Shown here one piece after another: positions 1-12,674 of a stretch of 64,000 nt of DNA. This stretch comes from Arenicola marina (taxonomy: Eukaryota; Annelida; Polychaeta; Arenicolidae). The position numbers and the translations under genes were made by a program. Where the stretch lies: the NCBI GenBank assembly GCA_964019135.1, contig OZ025264.1, positions 3,504,827 to 3,568,826 on the forward strand, written 5' to 3'. Under the pieces are notes generated by a model. The model saw only the letters and a list, made by a program, of their open reading frames with translations. It was not told the origin of the DNA and did not search any database. Positions within the stretch are counted from its first letter, which is position 1. Each line of letters opens with the position of its first letter.

Positions 1-2330
1 GACGGGCTGGCACTACAGGGTCTGGGATCGGGCCGAGCGGGCTGCCACTACAGGGTCTGGGAAGGGGACGACCGGGCTGCCACTACAGGGTCGGAGAAGG
101 GGGCGGGCGGGCTGCCACTACAGGGTCTGGGAAGGGGGCGGGCGGGCTGCCACTACAGGGTCTGGGAAGGGGGCGGGCGGGCTGCCACTACAGGGTCTGG
201 GAGGGGGGCAGGCGGGCTCCCACAACAGGGTCTGGGAAGGGGGCGTGCGGGCTGCCACTACAGGGTCGGAGAAGAGGGCGGGCGGGCTGCCACTACAGGG
301 CCTGGGAAGGGGGCGGGCGGGCTGCCACTACAGGGTCTGGGAAGGGGGCGGGCAGGCTCCCACTACAGGGTCTGGGAAGGGGGCGGGCAGGCTGCCACTA
401 CAGGGTCTGGGAAGGGGGCGGGCTGGCTGCCACTACAGGGTCTGGGAAGGGGGCGGCGGGCTGCCACTACAGGGTCTGGGAAGGGGGTGGGCGGGCTCCC
501 ACTACAGAGTCTGGGAAGGGGGCGGGCGGGCTGCCACTACAGGGTCTGGGATCGGGCCGAGCGGGCTGCCACTACAGGGCCTGGGAAGGGGGCGGACGGG
601 CTCCCACTACAGGGTCTGGGAAGGGGGCGGGCGGGCTGCCACTACAGGGTCTGGGAAGGGGCGGGCGGGCTGGCACTACAGGGTCTGGGAAGGGGGCGGG
701 CGGGCTGGCACTACAGGGTCTGGGAAGGGGCGGGAAGGCTGCCACTACAGGGTCCGGGAAGGGGGCGGGCGGGCTGCCACTACAGGGTCTGGGAAGGGGC
801 GGGCGGGCTGGCACTACAGGGTCTGGGATCGGGCCGAGCGGGCTGCCACTACAGAGTCTGGGAAGGGGCGGGAAGGCTGCCACTACAGAGTCTGGGAAGG
901 GGGCGGGCGGGCTGCCACTACAGGGTCTGGGAAGGGGCGGGCGGGCTGGCACTACAGGGTCTGGGAAGGGGGCGGGCGGGCTGGCACTACAGGGTCTGGG
1001 AAGGGGCGGGAAGGCTGCCACTACAGGGTCTGGGAAGGGGGCGGGCGGGCTGCCACTACAGGGTCTGGGAAGGGGCGGGCGGGCTGGCACTACAGGGTCT
1101 GGGATCGGGCCGAGCGGGCTGCCACTACAGAGTCTGGGAAGGGGCGGGAAGGCTGCCACTACAGAGTCTGGGAAGGGGCGGGCGGGCTGCCACTACAGAG
1201 TCTGGGACGGGGCGGGCAGGCTGTCACTACAGAGTCTGGGAAGGGGGCGGGCGGGCTGCCACTACAGAGTCTGGGAAGGGGCGGGAAGGCTGCCACTACA
1301 GAGTCTGGGAAGGGGCGGGCTGGCACTACAGAGTCTGGGAAGGGGGCGGGCGGGCTGCCACTACAGGGTCTGGGAAGGGGGCGGGCGGGCTGCCACTACA
1401 GGGTCTGGGAAGGGGCGGGAAGGCTGCCACTACAGAGTCTGGGAAGGGGGCGAGCGGGCTGTCACTACAGGGTCTGGGAAGGGGGGCAGGCGGGCTGCCA
1501 CTACAGGGTCTGGGAAGGGGCGGGAAGGCTGCCACTACAGAGTCTGGGAAGGGGGCGGGCGGGCTGCCACTACAGGGTCTGGGAAGGGGGCGGGCGGGCT
1601 TGCACTACAGGGTCTGGGAAGGGGCGGGCGGGCTTGCACTACAGGGTCTGGGAAGGGGGCGGGCAGGCTGCCACTACAGAGTCTGGGAAGGGGGCGGGCG
1701 GGCTGTCACTACAGGGTCTGGGAAGGGGCGGGCGGGCTGCCACCACAGGGTCTGGGAAGGGGGCGGGCGGGCTGCCAATACAGAGTCTGGGAAGGGGGCG
1801 GGCGGGCTGCCACTACAGAGTCTGGGAAGGGGCGGGCAGGCTGTCACTACAGGGTCTGGGAAGGGGCGGGAAGGCTGCCACTACAGAGTCTGGGAAGGGG
1901 GCGGGCGGGCTGCCACTACAGAGTCTGGGAAGGGGCGGGCAGGCTGTCACTACAGGGTCTGGGAAGGGGCGGGAAGGCTGCCAATACAGAGTCTGGGAAG
2001 GGGGCGGGCGGGCTGCCACTACAGAGTCTGGGAAGGGGCGGGCAGGCTGTCACTACAGGGTCTGGGAAGGGGCGGGAAGGCTGCCACTACAGAGTCTGGG
2101 AAGGGGGCGGGCGGGCTGCCACTACAGGGTCTGGGAGGGGGCGGGAAGGCTGCCACTACAGAGTCTGGGAAGGGGGCGGGCGGGCTGCCACTACAGGGTC
2201 TGGGAAGGGGCGGGAAGGCTGCCACTACAGGGTCTGGGAAGGGGGCGGGCTGCCACTACAGAGTCTGGGAAGGGGGCGGGCGGGCTGCCACTACAGGGTC
2301 TGGGAAGGGGGCGGGCGGGCTGCCACTAGA
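1..2330 (+). repeat. 34/35-bp G-rich minisatellite array, about 67 copies, cut by left edge
   Basis: The unit contains CTGCCACTACAGGGTCTGGG followed by AAGGGGGCGGGCGGG. Variants of 34 bp have one G fewer or end in GGGAAGG. A variant with ATCGGGCCGAG recurs at about 27, 551, 828 and 1104. The last two lie 276 bp apart inside near-identical blocks of 8 units, which is a higher-order repeat. Full-length units contain four or more G-runs within 20 bp, so they fit the G-quadruplex pattern on the + strand. Open frames of up to 694 codons run through the array on both strands, but they open on GTG or shift with unit length, so I do not call a gene. Confidence 0.97.
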
Positions 2331-3002
2331 GGCCGAGGTCTGGGAAGTCAGACGCACCATGACGCTGACAATGTCTCACAGCGCTGATAGTGTCCCACAA
2401 TGATGTCAGTGTCCCCCACCACCCCTCATCCCCAGCCGTGCCTCACACCCCTCTCCGCGCAGCTCTCATTGTCATTTTGCCTCCTTCAGCCCCTACTTTC
2501 CTTTCGCCCCTCTCCCCCACTGTGTCTGGACACGTTAATTGATACGTTGGTCCAATTCCTCTTTGATTTGGTCGCAGGCTTGAAGACTAGGTCGTGTACG
2601 TGGTGGCCTCTCAATGTTTCATGTTTTATGCCAACTTGAATTGCCAATAGGAACATTTTCTATTGCTAAACAATACGCTCTTCAGAACCAGATGTGACAA
2701 TCAAGGATTGAATACCCTGGCCTTGTCCCTCCTGCAGGCGTGGCACACAGAGTGATGGGAACCCTACCCCGTGATGGTGAACGATTACCCCCAGCCGTGA
2801 CGCACGCCTCTGGGCGGCCGTGCTCCGGGGACGCCAGAGGTCAGTGGAAACAGCATCGCTCTCTTCGACGTGTCATCGATCCCCGCCCCTGGCTATCCGA
2901 CCAGGATGTACGGCACACACGCCCGGGTGACCACGACACGCCAATGGCATCACACGACCAACAAAGGGATGATTTCAAACCACCCGATGCATTCGCTCTT
3001 CC
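2331..3002. other. Non-repeat spacer, no recognised gene
   Basis: This is mixed-composition sequence between two arrays. A pyrimidine-rich stretch lies at about 2405-2520. Short open frames (79-89 codons) at 2400-2639 and 2740-3009 have no recognisable domain, and the second opens on GTG. I see no RNA gene or element here. Confidence 0.6.
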
Positions 3003-4177
3003 GGTCTGAGTGACCGACATACAGGGGCTTCCGGTACCAGGTGTCACTGACCAACATACTCGGGCTTCCGGTACCAGGTGTCACTGACCGACATACTCGG
3101 GCTTCCGGTCTCACTGACCGACATACTCGGGCTTCCGGTACCAGGTGTCACTGACCGACATACTCGGGCTTCCGGTACCATGGTCTCACTGACCAACATA
3201 CTCGGGCATCCGGTACCATGGTCTCACTGACCGACATACTTGGGCTTCCGGTACCCTGGTCTCACTGACCAACATACTCGGGCATCCGGTACCATGGTCT
3301 CACTGACCGACATACTCGGGCTTCCGGTACCATGGTCTCACTGACCGACATACTCGGACTTCCGGTAGCACGGTCTCACTGACCGACATACTCGGGCTTC
3401 CGGTACCATGGTCTCACTGACCGACATACTCGGGCTTCCGGTACCATGGTCTCACTGACCGACATACTCGGGCTTCCGGTACCATGGTCTCACTGACCGA
3501 CATACTCGGGCTTCCGGTACCATGGTCTCACTGACCGACATACTCGGGCATCCGGTACCATGGTCTCACTGACCGACATACTCGGACTTCCGGTAGCACG
3601 GTCTCACTGACCGACATACTCGGACTTCCGGTAGCACGGTCTCACTGACCGACATACTCGGGCTTCCGGTACCATGGTCTCACTGACCGACATACTCGGG
3701 CTTCCGGTACCATGGTCTCACTGACCGACATACTTGGGCTTCCGGTACCATGGTCTCACTGACCGACATACTCGGACTTCCGGTAGCACGGTCTCACTGA
3801 CCGACATACTCGGGCTTCCGGTACCATGGTCTCACTGACCGACATACTCGGGCTTCCGGTACCATGGTCTCACTGACCGACATACTCGGGCTTCCGGTAC
3901 CATGGTCTCACTGACCGACATACTCGGGCTTCCGGTACCATGGTCTCACTGACCGACATACTCGGGCATCCGGTACCATGGTCTCACTGACCGACATACT
4001 CGGACTTCCGGTAGCACGGTCTCACTGACCGACATACTCGGGCTTCCGGTACCATGGTCTCACTGACCGACATACTCGGGCTTCCGGTACCATGGTCTGA
4101 CTGACCGACATACTCGGGCTTCCGGTACCATGGTCTCACTGACCGACATACTCGGGCTTCCGGTACCATGGTCTGAC
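3003..4177 (+). repeat. 38-bp minisatellite array, about 31 copies
   Basis: The unit includes CTCACTGACCGACATACTCG and then GGCTTCCGGTACCATGGT. A variant, CGGACTTCCGGTAGCACGG, sits at about 3353, 3581, 3619, 3771 and 3999. The intervals are 228, 38, 152 and 228 bp, all exact multiples of 38, so most of the array holds one register. The first few units, near 3003-3150, are less regular. Confidence 0.97.
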
Positions 4178-4360
4178 CTGTGGATTGATGGAGAGAGGGT
4201 GGGGGGGTGAGAGGCCGCCTACGTATCCTATCAATCATTCACATACGTTGGGGTTCGGTCGTGGCCAAGTGAGACGCGTTAACAGAGCGGTGACAATGCC
4301 TGAACAGTTCGCAATATGATACAATTAATAATGTTACTCGAAGTCGTCATGATACGTCTA

Positions 4361-7300
4361 CGTCCTGTCTATTGCCTGCTATAGGGCCGCCCTGTCTATT
4401 GCCTGCTATAGGGCCGTCCTGTCTATTGCCTGCTATAGGGCCGTCCTGTCTATTGCCTGCTATAGGGCCGTCCTGTCTATTGCCTGCTATAGGGCCGTCC
4501 TGTCTATTGCCTGCTATAGGGCCGTTCTGTCTATTGCCTGCTATAGGGCCGTCCTGTCTATTGCCTGCTATAGGGCCGTCCTGTCTATTGCCTGCTATAG
4601 GGCCGTCCTGTCTATTGCCTGCTATAGGGCCGTCCTGTCTATTGCCTGCTATAGGGCCGTTCTGTCTATTGCCTGCTATAGGGCCGCCCTGTCTATTGCC
4701 TGCTATAGGGCCGTCCTGTTTATTGCCTGCTATAGGGCCGTCCTGTCTATTGCCTGCTATAGGGCCGTCCTGTCTATTGCCTGCTATAGGGCCGTCCTGT
4801 CTATTGCCTGCTATAGGGCCGTCCTGTCTATTGCCTGCTATAGGGCCGTCCTGTCTGTTGCCTGATATAGGGCCGTCCTGTCTATTGCCTGCTATAGGGC
4901 CGCCCTGTCTATTGCCTGCTATAGGGCCGTCCTGTCTATTGCCTGCTATAGGGCCGTCCTGTCTATTGCCTGCTATAGGGCCGTCCTGTCTATTGCCTGC
5001 TATAGGGCCGTCCTGTCTATTGCCTGCTATAGGGCCGTCCTGTCTATTGCCTGCTATAGGGCCGTCCTGTCTATTGCCTGCTATAGGGCCGTCCTGTCTA
5101 TTGCCTGCTATAGGGCCGTCCTGTCTATTGCCTGCTATAGGGCCGTCCTGTCTATTGCCTGCTATAGGGCCGTCCTGTCTATTGCCTACTATAGGTCCGT
5201 CCTGTCTATTGCCTGCTATAGGGCCGTCCTGTCTATTGCCTGCTATAGGGCCGTCCTGTCTATTGCCTGCTATAGGGCCGTCCTGTCTATTGCCTGCTAT
5301 AGGGCCGTCCTGTCTATTGCCTGCTATAGGGCCGTCCTGTCTATTGCCTGTTATAGGGCCGTCCTGTCTATTGCCTGCTATAGGGCCGTCCTGTCTATTG
5401 CCTGCTATAGGGCCGTCCTGTCTGTTTCCTGATATAGGGCCGTCCTGTCTATTGCCTGCTATAGGGCCGCCCTGTCTATTGCCTGCTATAGGGCCGTCCT
5501 GTCTATTGCCTGCTATAGGGCCGTCCTGTCTATTGCCTGCTATAGGGCCGTCCTGTCTATTGCCTGCTATAGGGCCGTCCTGTCTATTGCCTGCTATAGG
5601 GCCGCCCTGTCTATTGCCTGCTATAGGGCCGTCCTGTCTATTGCCTGCTATAGGGCCGTCCTGTCTATTGCCTGCTATAGGGCCGTCCTGTCTATTGCCT
5701 GCTATAGGGCCGTCCTGTCTATTGCCTGCTATAGGGACGTCCTGTCTATTGCCTGCTATAGGGCCGTCCTGTCTATTGCCTGCTATAGGGCCGTCCTGTC
5801 TATTGCCTGCTATAGGGCCGTCCTGTCTATTGCCTGCTATAGGGCCGTCCTGTCTATTGCCTGCTATAGGGCCGTCCTGTCTATTGCCTGCTATAGGGCC
5901 GTCCTGTCTATTGCCTGCTATAGGGCCGTCCTGTCTATTGCCTGCTATAGGGCCGTCCTGTCTGATGCCTGCTATAGGGCCGTCCTGTCTATTGCCTGCT
6001 ATAGGGCCGTTCTGTCTATTGCCTGCTATAGGGCTGCCCTGTCTATTGCCTGCTTTAGGGCCGTCCTGTCTATTGCCTGCTATAGGGCCGTCCTGTCTAT
6101 TGCCTGCTATAGGGCCGTCCTGTCTATTGCCTGTTATAGGGCCGTCCTGTCTATTGCCTGCTATAGGGCCGTCCTGTCTATTGCCTGCTATAGGGCCGTC
6201 CTGTCTGTTGCCTGATATAGGGCCGTCCTGTCTATTGCCTGCTATAGGGCCGTCCTGTCTATTGCCTGCTATAGGGCCGTCCTGTCTATTGCCTGCTATA
6301 GGGCCGTCCTGTCTATTGCCTGCTATAGGGCCGTCCTGTCTATTGCCTGCTATAGGGCCGTCCTGTCTATTGCCTGCTATAGGGCCGTCCTGTCTATTGC
6401 CTGCTATAGGGCCGTCCTGTCTATTGCCTGCTATAGGGCCGTCCTGTCTATTGCCTGCTATAGGGCCGTCCTGTCTATTGCCTGCTACAGGGCCGTCCTG
6501 TCTATTGCCTGCTATAGGGCCGTCCTGTCTATTGCCTGCTATAGGGCCGTCCTGTCTATTGCCTGCTATAGGGCCGTCCTGTCTATTGCCTGCTATAGGG
6601 CCGTCCTGTCTATTGCCTGCTATAGGGCCGTCCTGTCTATTGCCTGCTATAGGGCCGCCCTGTCTATTGCCTGCTATAGGGCCGTCCTGTCTATTGCCTG
6701 CTATAGGGCCGTCCTGTCTATTGCCTGCTATAGGGCCGTCCTGTCTATTGCCTGCTATAGGGCCGTCCTGTCTATTGCCTGCTATAGGGCCGTCCTGTCT
6801 ATTGCCTGCTATAGGGCCGTCCTGTCTATTGCCTGCTATAGGGCCGTCCTGTCTATTGCCTGCTATAGGGCCGTCCTGTCTATTGCCTGCTATAGGGCCG
6901 TCCTGTCTATTGCCTGCTATAGGGCCGTCCTGTCTATTGCCTGCTATAGGGCCGTCCTGTCTATTGCCTGCTATAGGGCCGTCCTGTCTATTGCCTGCTA
7001 TAGGGCCGTCCTGTCTATTGCCTGCTATAGGGCCGTCCTGTCTATTGCCTGCTATAGGGCCGTCCTGTCAATTGCCTGCTATAGGGCCGTCCTGTCTATT
7101 GCCTGCTATAGGGACGTCCTGTCTATTGCCTGCTATAGGGCCGTCCTGCCTGATGCGTGCTATAGGGCCGTCCTGTCTATTGCCTGCTATAGGGCCGTCC
7201 TGTCTATTGCCTGCTATAGGGCCGTCCTGTCTATTGCCTGCTATAGGGCCGTCCTGTCTATTGCCTGCTATAGGGCCGTCCTGTCTATTGCCTGCTATAG

Positions 7301-7592
7301 GGCCGTCCTGTCTATTGCCTGCTATAGGGACGTCCTGTCTATTGCCTGCTATAGGGCCGTCCTGTCTATTGCCTGCTATAGGGCCGTCCTGTCTATTGCC
7401 TGTTATAGGGCCGTCCTGTTTATTGCCTGCTATAGGGCCGTCCTGTCAATTGCCTGCTATAGGGCCGTCCTGTCTATTGCCTGCTATAGGGCCGTCCTGT
7501 CTATTGCCTGCTATAGGGCCGTCCTGTCTATTGCCTGCTATAGGGCCGTCCTGTCAATTGCCTGCTATAGGGCCGTCCTGTCTATTGCCTGC
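4361..7592 (+). repeat. 27-bp minisatellite array, about 120 copies without an indel
   Basis: The unit is GGGCCGTCCTGTCTATTGCC plus TGCTATA. The register never slips over 3.2 kb, which leaves one frame open for 1083 codons (9-residue period LPAIGPSCL). That frame opens on TTG; the first ATG inside it is well into the array. Differences between units are mostly non-synonymous in that frame (Ser to Pro or Phe, Pro to Thr or Leu, Ala to Asp, Val or Thr, Leu to Gln, Ile to Thr), with only a few silent changes. I read this as a non-coding satellite rather than a gene. Confidence 0.97.
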
Positions 7593-8734
7593 CAGTATTC
7601 TATTACACTATTTTGTCTGGTGAATATTGAATTATTCTCTGATTGAAGGACAAAAACGTCAGCTTGTTACTTACATTGTTACGAGCAGTGATATAATTAA
7701 TTATTCTGCTTAATCAGAATTTATTTGTGGCTTCGCGGAGAATTATTGGAATTATTGCGTCAACCTCGAGATGATACAGCGTCAGTTTACACGGAGGTTC
7801 ACTTATTCTCAACCCCCAATGAAAAAAAAACCTCCTCCAGACCGCCTCCACTTTGCATCGACGCGAGTCAACAGGGTCTGAGCATAATTTCATAACATGT
7901 CTGCTGATATAGGTCATTAGGTTTAAGCAATAATAATACAGTATGCAACTGGATGAGACGTGCTTACGAGCCAATTAAATATCGTATATAATCATTGTAT
8001 CATTAAGCCTTATTGTTATTAGTATTACAGCATATGTGTGTGGATAATTTTAGAATTGTCTGCTGAAATGAGTTATTAGGTTTTATTACGAGGCATTTAG
8101 GTATCGTAAATAATGATCTTGATATCACGTCTTATTGTAATTTGTATCTCAGCGTATTTATTTGGATCATTAGATCCGTAGATCAGTGATTTCCATATTT
8201 GTACTAGGCGCATGCCCACTAACCTTCCCTGCTAAGTATGAAGGCAACATCTAGTTTCATATAGCCTTTCATAAATATCCATAGTGGACTGCATAATGTG
8301 GTATATCTATATATCTGTCAATAAGTATCCATTAATATTTGCCTGTCTAACAACTGATTGCCACAGATGCGTATTACATTTAATTCTCAGTGGCATGTGT
8401 TTGCCACCACATTTGTCATTAGCGATGTGTTTTTTGACTCACCATTTTGCTTGGCTATATGTTTTTTCGCCAAGGGTTCCATTTGCGATACCAGTGTTCT
8501 ATTAGCAAAGATATAGCCAGTACTGAACTCAACGTATTGTACTGGCGTGTTTTTATACAAAAAGCGTGAGATGGTTGTATCCGAGCACAAACTATGTGAT
8601 ATGTTTAACATCAATGACAAATTGCAATTAACTTCCATGAAGTTTGACACCTGATCATCTATCTTGCGAATACCCATACAGACTCATATAGACCACTTAC
8701 GCGTATAATATACGTCGATACCTCGTCATAACCC
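7593..8734. other. AT-rich island between arrays
   Basis: This is AT-rich, non-repetitive sequence apart from one degenerate internal duplication (7897-8172). The longest ATG-initiated frame is 96 codons on the minus strand (8387-8677), with no family resemblance I recognise. Around 8711-8734 the sequence degrades into two poor copies of the following 18-bp unit. Confidence 0.65.
7897..8172 (+). repeat. Degenerate two-copy direct duplication in the AT-rich island
   Basis: Copy 1 (about 7897-8053) opens with ATGTCTGCTGATATAGGTCA and copy 2 (about 8056-8172) with TTGTCTGCTGAAATGAGTTA. Both continue through similar blocks (TATCGTATATAATCATTGTA against TATCGTAAATAATGATCTTG) and end in GGAT(A/C)ATT-like sequence. 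Copy 2 is shorter by internal deletions. Confidence 0.6.
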
Positions 8735-11700
8735 GTATCGCCAACGACCGTCACATCGATAACGACCGTGACATCGATAACGACCGTCACATCGATAACG
8801 ACCGTGACATCGCCAACGACCGTGACATCGATAACGACCGTGACATCGCCAACGACCGTCACATCGATAACGACCGTCACATCGCCAACGACCGTCACAT
8901 CGATAACGACCGTCACATCGCCAACGACCGTCACATCGATAACGACCGTCACATCGCCAACGACCGTCACATCGCCAACGGCCGACACATCGCCAACGAC
9001 CGTCACATCGCCAACGACCGTCACATCGCCAACGACCGTCACATCGATAACGACCGTCACATCGCCAACGACCGTGACATCGCCAACGACCGTCACATCG
9101 ATAACGACCGTCATATCGCCAACGACCGTGACATCGCCAACGACCGTCACATCGATAACGACCGTCACATCGCCAACGACCGTCACATCGCCAACGACCG
9201 TCACATCGCCAACGACCGTCACATCGCCAACGACCGTCACATCGATAACGACCGTCACATCGCCAACGATCGTCACATCGCCAACGACCGTGACATCGCC
9301 AACGACCGTCACATCGATAACGACCGTGACATCGCCAACGACCGTGACATCGCCAACGACCGTCACATCGATAACGACCGTGACATCGCCAACGACCGTC
9401 ACATCGATAACGGCCGACACATCGCCAACGACCGTCACATCGATAACGACCGTCACATGGCCAACGACCGTCACATCGCCAACGACCGTCACATCGATAA
9501 CGACCGTCACATCGATAACGACCGTCACATGGCCAACGACCGTCACATGGCCAACGACCGTCACATCGATAACGACCGTCACATCGCCAACGACCGTCAC
9601 ACCGATAACGACCGTCACATCGATAACGACCGTCACATCGATAACGACCGTCACATGGCCAACGACCGTCACATCGATAACGACCGTCACATCGATAACG
9701 ACCGTCACATCGATAACGACCGTCACATCGATAACGACCGTCACATCGATAACGACCGTCACATCGATAACGACCGTCACATCGATAACGACCGTCACAT
9801 CGCCAACGACCGTCACATCGCCAACGACCGTCACATCGCCAACGACCGTCACATCGCCAACGACCGTCACATCGCCAACGACCGTCACATCGATAACGAC
9901 CGTCACATCGATAACGACCGTCACATCGCCAACGACCGTCACATCGCCAACGACCGTCACATCGATAACGACCGTCACATCGATAACGACCGTCACATGG
10001 CCAACGACCGTCACATCGATAACGACCGACACATCGATAACGACCGTCACATCGATAACGGCCGACACATCGATAACGACCGTCACATCGATAACGACCG
10101 TCACATCGATAACGACCGTCACATCGATAACGACCGTCACATCGATAAGGACCGTCACATCGATAACGACCGACACATCGATAACGACCGTCACATCGAT
10201 AACGACCGACACATCGATAACGACCGTCACATCGATAACGACCGTCACATCGATAACGACCGTCACATCGATAACGGCCGACACATCGCCAACGACCGTC
10301 ACATCGCCAACGACCGTCACATCGCCAACGACCGTCACATCGCCAACGACCGTCATATCGCCAACGACCGTCACATCGATAACGACCGTCACATCGCCAA
10401 CGACCGTCACATCGCCAACGACCGTCACATCGCCAACGACCGTCACATCGATAACGGCCGACACATCGCCAACGACCGTCACATCGATAACGACCGTCAC
10501 ATCGCCACCGACCGTCACATCGATAACGGCCGACACATCGATAACGACCGTCACATCGCCAACGACCGTCACATCGCCAACGACCGTCACATCGATAACG
10601 ACCGTCACATCGATAACGACCGTCACATGGCCAACGACTGTCACATGGCCAACGACCGTCACATCGATAACGGCCGTCATATGGCCAACGACCGTCACAT
10701 CGATAACGACCGTCACATCGATAACGACCGTCACATCGATAACGACCGTCACATGGCCAACGACCGTCACATCGATAACGACCGTCACATTGCCAACGAC
10801 CGTCACACCGATAACGACCGTCACATCGATAACGACCGACACATGGCCAACGACCGTCACATCGATAACGACCGTCACATCGCCAACGACCGTCACACCG
10901 ATAACGACCGTCACATCGATAACGACCGTCACATCGATAACGACCGTCACATGGCCAACGACCGTCACATGGCCAACGACCGTCACATCGATAACGACCG
11001 TCACGTCACATCGCCAACGACCGTCACATCGCCAACGACCGTCACATCGATAACGGCCGACACATCGCCAACGACCGTCACATCGCCAACGACCGTCACA
11101 TCGCCACCGACCGTCACATCGATAACGGCCGACACATCGCCAACGACCGTCACATCGCCAACGACCGTCACATCGCCAACGACCGTCACATCGATAACGG
11201 CCGACACATCGCCAACGACCGTCACATCGCCAACGACCGTCACATCGCCAACGACCGTCACATTGATAACGGCCGACACATCGCCAACGACCGTCACATC
11301 GATAACGGCCGTCACATCGCCAACGACCGTCACATCGATAACGACCGTCACATCGCCAACGACCGTCACATCGCCAACGACCGTCACATCGATAACGGCC
11401 GACACATCGCCAACGACCGTCACATCGATAACGACCGTCACATCGATAACGGCCGTCACATGGCCAACGACCGTCACATCGATAACGACCGTCACATGGC
11501 CAACGACCGTCACATCGATAACGACCGTCACATCGATAACGACCGTCACATCGATAACGACCGTCACATGGCCAACGACCGTCACATCGATAACGACCGT
11601 CACATCGCCAACGACCGTCACACCGATAACGACCGTCACATCGATAACGACCGACACATGGCCAACGACCGTCACATCGATAACGACCGTCACATGGCCA

Positions 11701-12480
11701 ACGACCGTCACATCGATAACGACCGTCACATCGATAACGACCGTCTCATCGATAACGACCGTCACATGGCCAACGACCGTCACATGGCCAACGACCGTCA
11801 CATCGATAACGACCGTCACATCGCCAACGACCGTCACACCGATAACGACCGTCACATCGATAACGACCGTCACATCGATAACGGCCGACACATCGCCAAC
11901 GACCGTCACATCGCCAACGACCGTCACATCGCCAACGACCGTCACATCGCCAACGACCGTCACATCGATAACGGCCGACACATCGCCAACGACCGTCACA
12001 TCGATAACGACCGTCACATCGCCACCGACCGTCACATCGATAACGGCCGACACATCGCCAACGACCGTCAAATCGCCAACGACCGTCACATCGCCAACGA
12101 CCGTCACATCGATAACGGCCGACACATCGCCAACGACCGTCACATCGCCAACGACCGTCACATCGCCAACGACCGTCACATTGATAACGGCCGACACATC
12201 GCCAACGACCGTCACATCGATAACGGCCGTCACATCGCCAACGACCGTCACATCGATAACGACCGTCACATCGCCAACGACCGTCACATCGCCAACGACC
12301 GTCACATCGATAACGGCCGACACATCGCCAACGACCGTCACATCGATAACGACCGTCACATCGCCAACGATCGTCACATCGCCAACGACCTTCACATCGA
12401 TAACGACCGTCACATCGGCAACGACCGTCACATCGATAACGACCGTCACATCGCCAACGACCGTCACATCGATAACGATA
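8735..12480 (+). repeat. 18-bp CpG-dense minisatellite array, about 207 copies
   Basis: The unit is ACATCGATAACGACCGTC, or the alternative ACATCGCCAACGACCGTC; a third form has ATGGCC. Units are arranged as a string of these variants with rare extra types (GGCCGACAC, ACCGATAAC, CCACCGACC). A single register break near 11001-11010 inserts an extra GTCAC. Each unit carries three to four CpGs. Because 18 is a multiple of 3, several frames stay open for hundreds of codons on both strands (TSITTV-, DNDRHI- and VVIDVT-type products). The simultaneous openness of several frames argues against coding. Confidence 0.97.
11080..12361 (+). repeat. 918-bp (51-unit) higher-order duplication inside the 18-bp array
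   Basis: Rare variants recur at a fixed offset: CCACCG at 11104 and 12022, CATTGATAAC at 11261 and 12179, each 918 bp = 51x18. Sequence around 11080-11443 matches 11998-12361 closely by eye. The copies diverge after 12361, where the second shows ACGATCGTC. Confidence 0.85.
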
Positions 12481-12578
12481 AAGGGGAAATATACCTGGCT
12501 CCCTGTTCGTCTACTTCCGTTCTTCCACAGTTCCCACAACCCACCTTTCTGTCTTTCTCCCTCGGGACAATGGGGGCC

Positions 12579-12674
12579 GGCCCGATAGCTCAGTGGGCTA
12601 GAGCGCTCGCCTTGGGTGCTCTGGCCACCTGACAACGACACGTGGATCGATGGTTCGAGCCCCGCTGTGACCAT
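12579..12674 (+). mobile_element. tRNA-derived SINE-like head (A and B boxes)
   Basis: An A-box-like TAGCTCAGTGGG lies at 12586-12597, with a paired D stem (GCTC with GAGC at 12601-12604). A B-box-like GGTTCGAGCCC lies at 12652-12662. The A-to-B spacing is about 66 bp, wider than in an ordinary intronless tRNA. The acceptor and T stems pair poorly. This fits an RNA polymerase III promoter of a tRNA-derived SINE, or a tRNA pseudogene, better than a functional tRNA. A SINE body may continue downstream, perhaps to about 13.19 kb; no 3' tail or target-site duplication could be fixed. Confidence 0.65.

Noticed and set aside
4372-7623. A 1083-codon frame with 9-residue repeats as a structural protein gene
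   Set aside because: It opens on TTG, ends just past the array, and unit differences are mostly non-synonymous. It follows from a 27-bp period without stops.
8387-8677. A 96-codon ATG-initiated reverse-strand frame in the AT-rich island
   Set aside because: It is the longest ATG frame in non-repeat DNA that I noticed, but it has no recognisable domain and its length is possible by chance.
12579-12674. Functional tRNA gene
   Set aside because: The acceptor and T stems pair poorly and the A-to-B-box spacing is too wide. A SINE head or pseudo-tRNA fits better.
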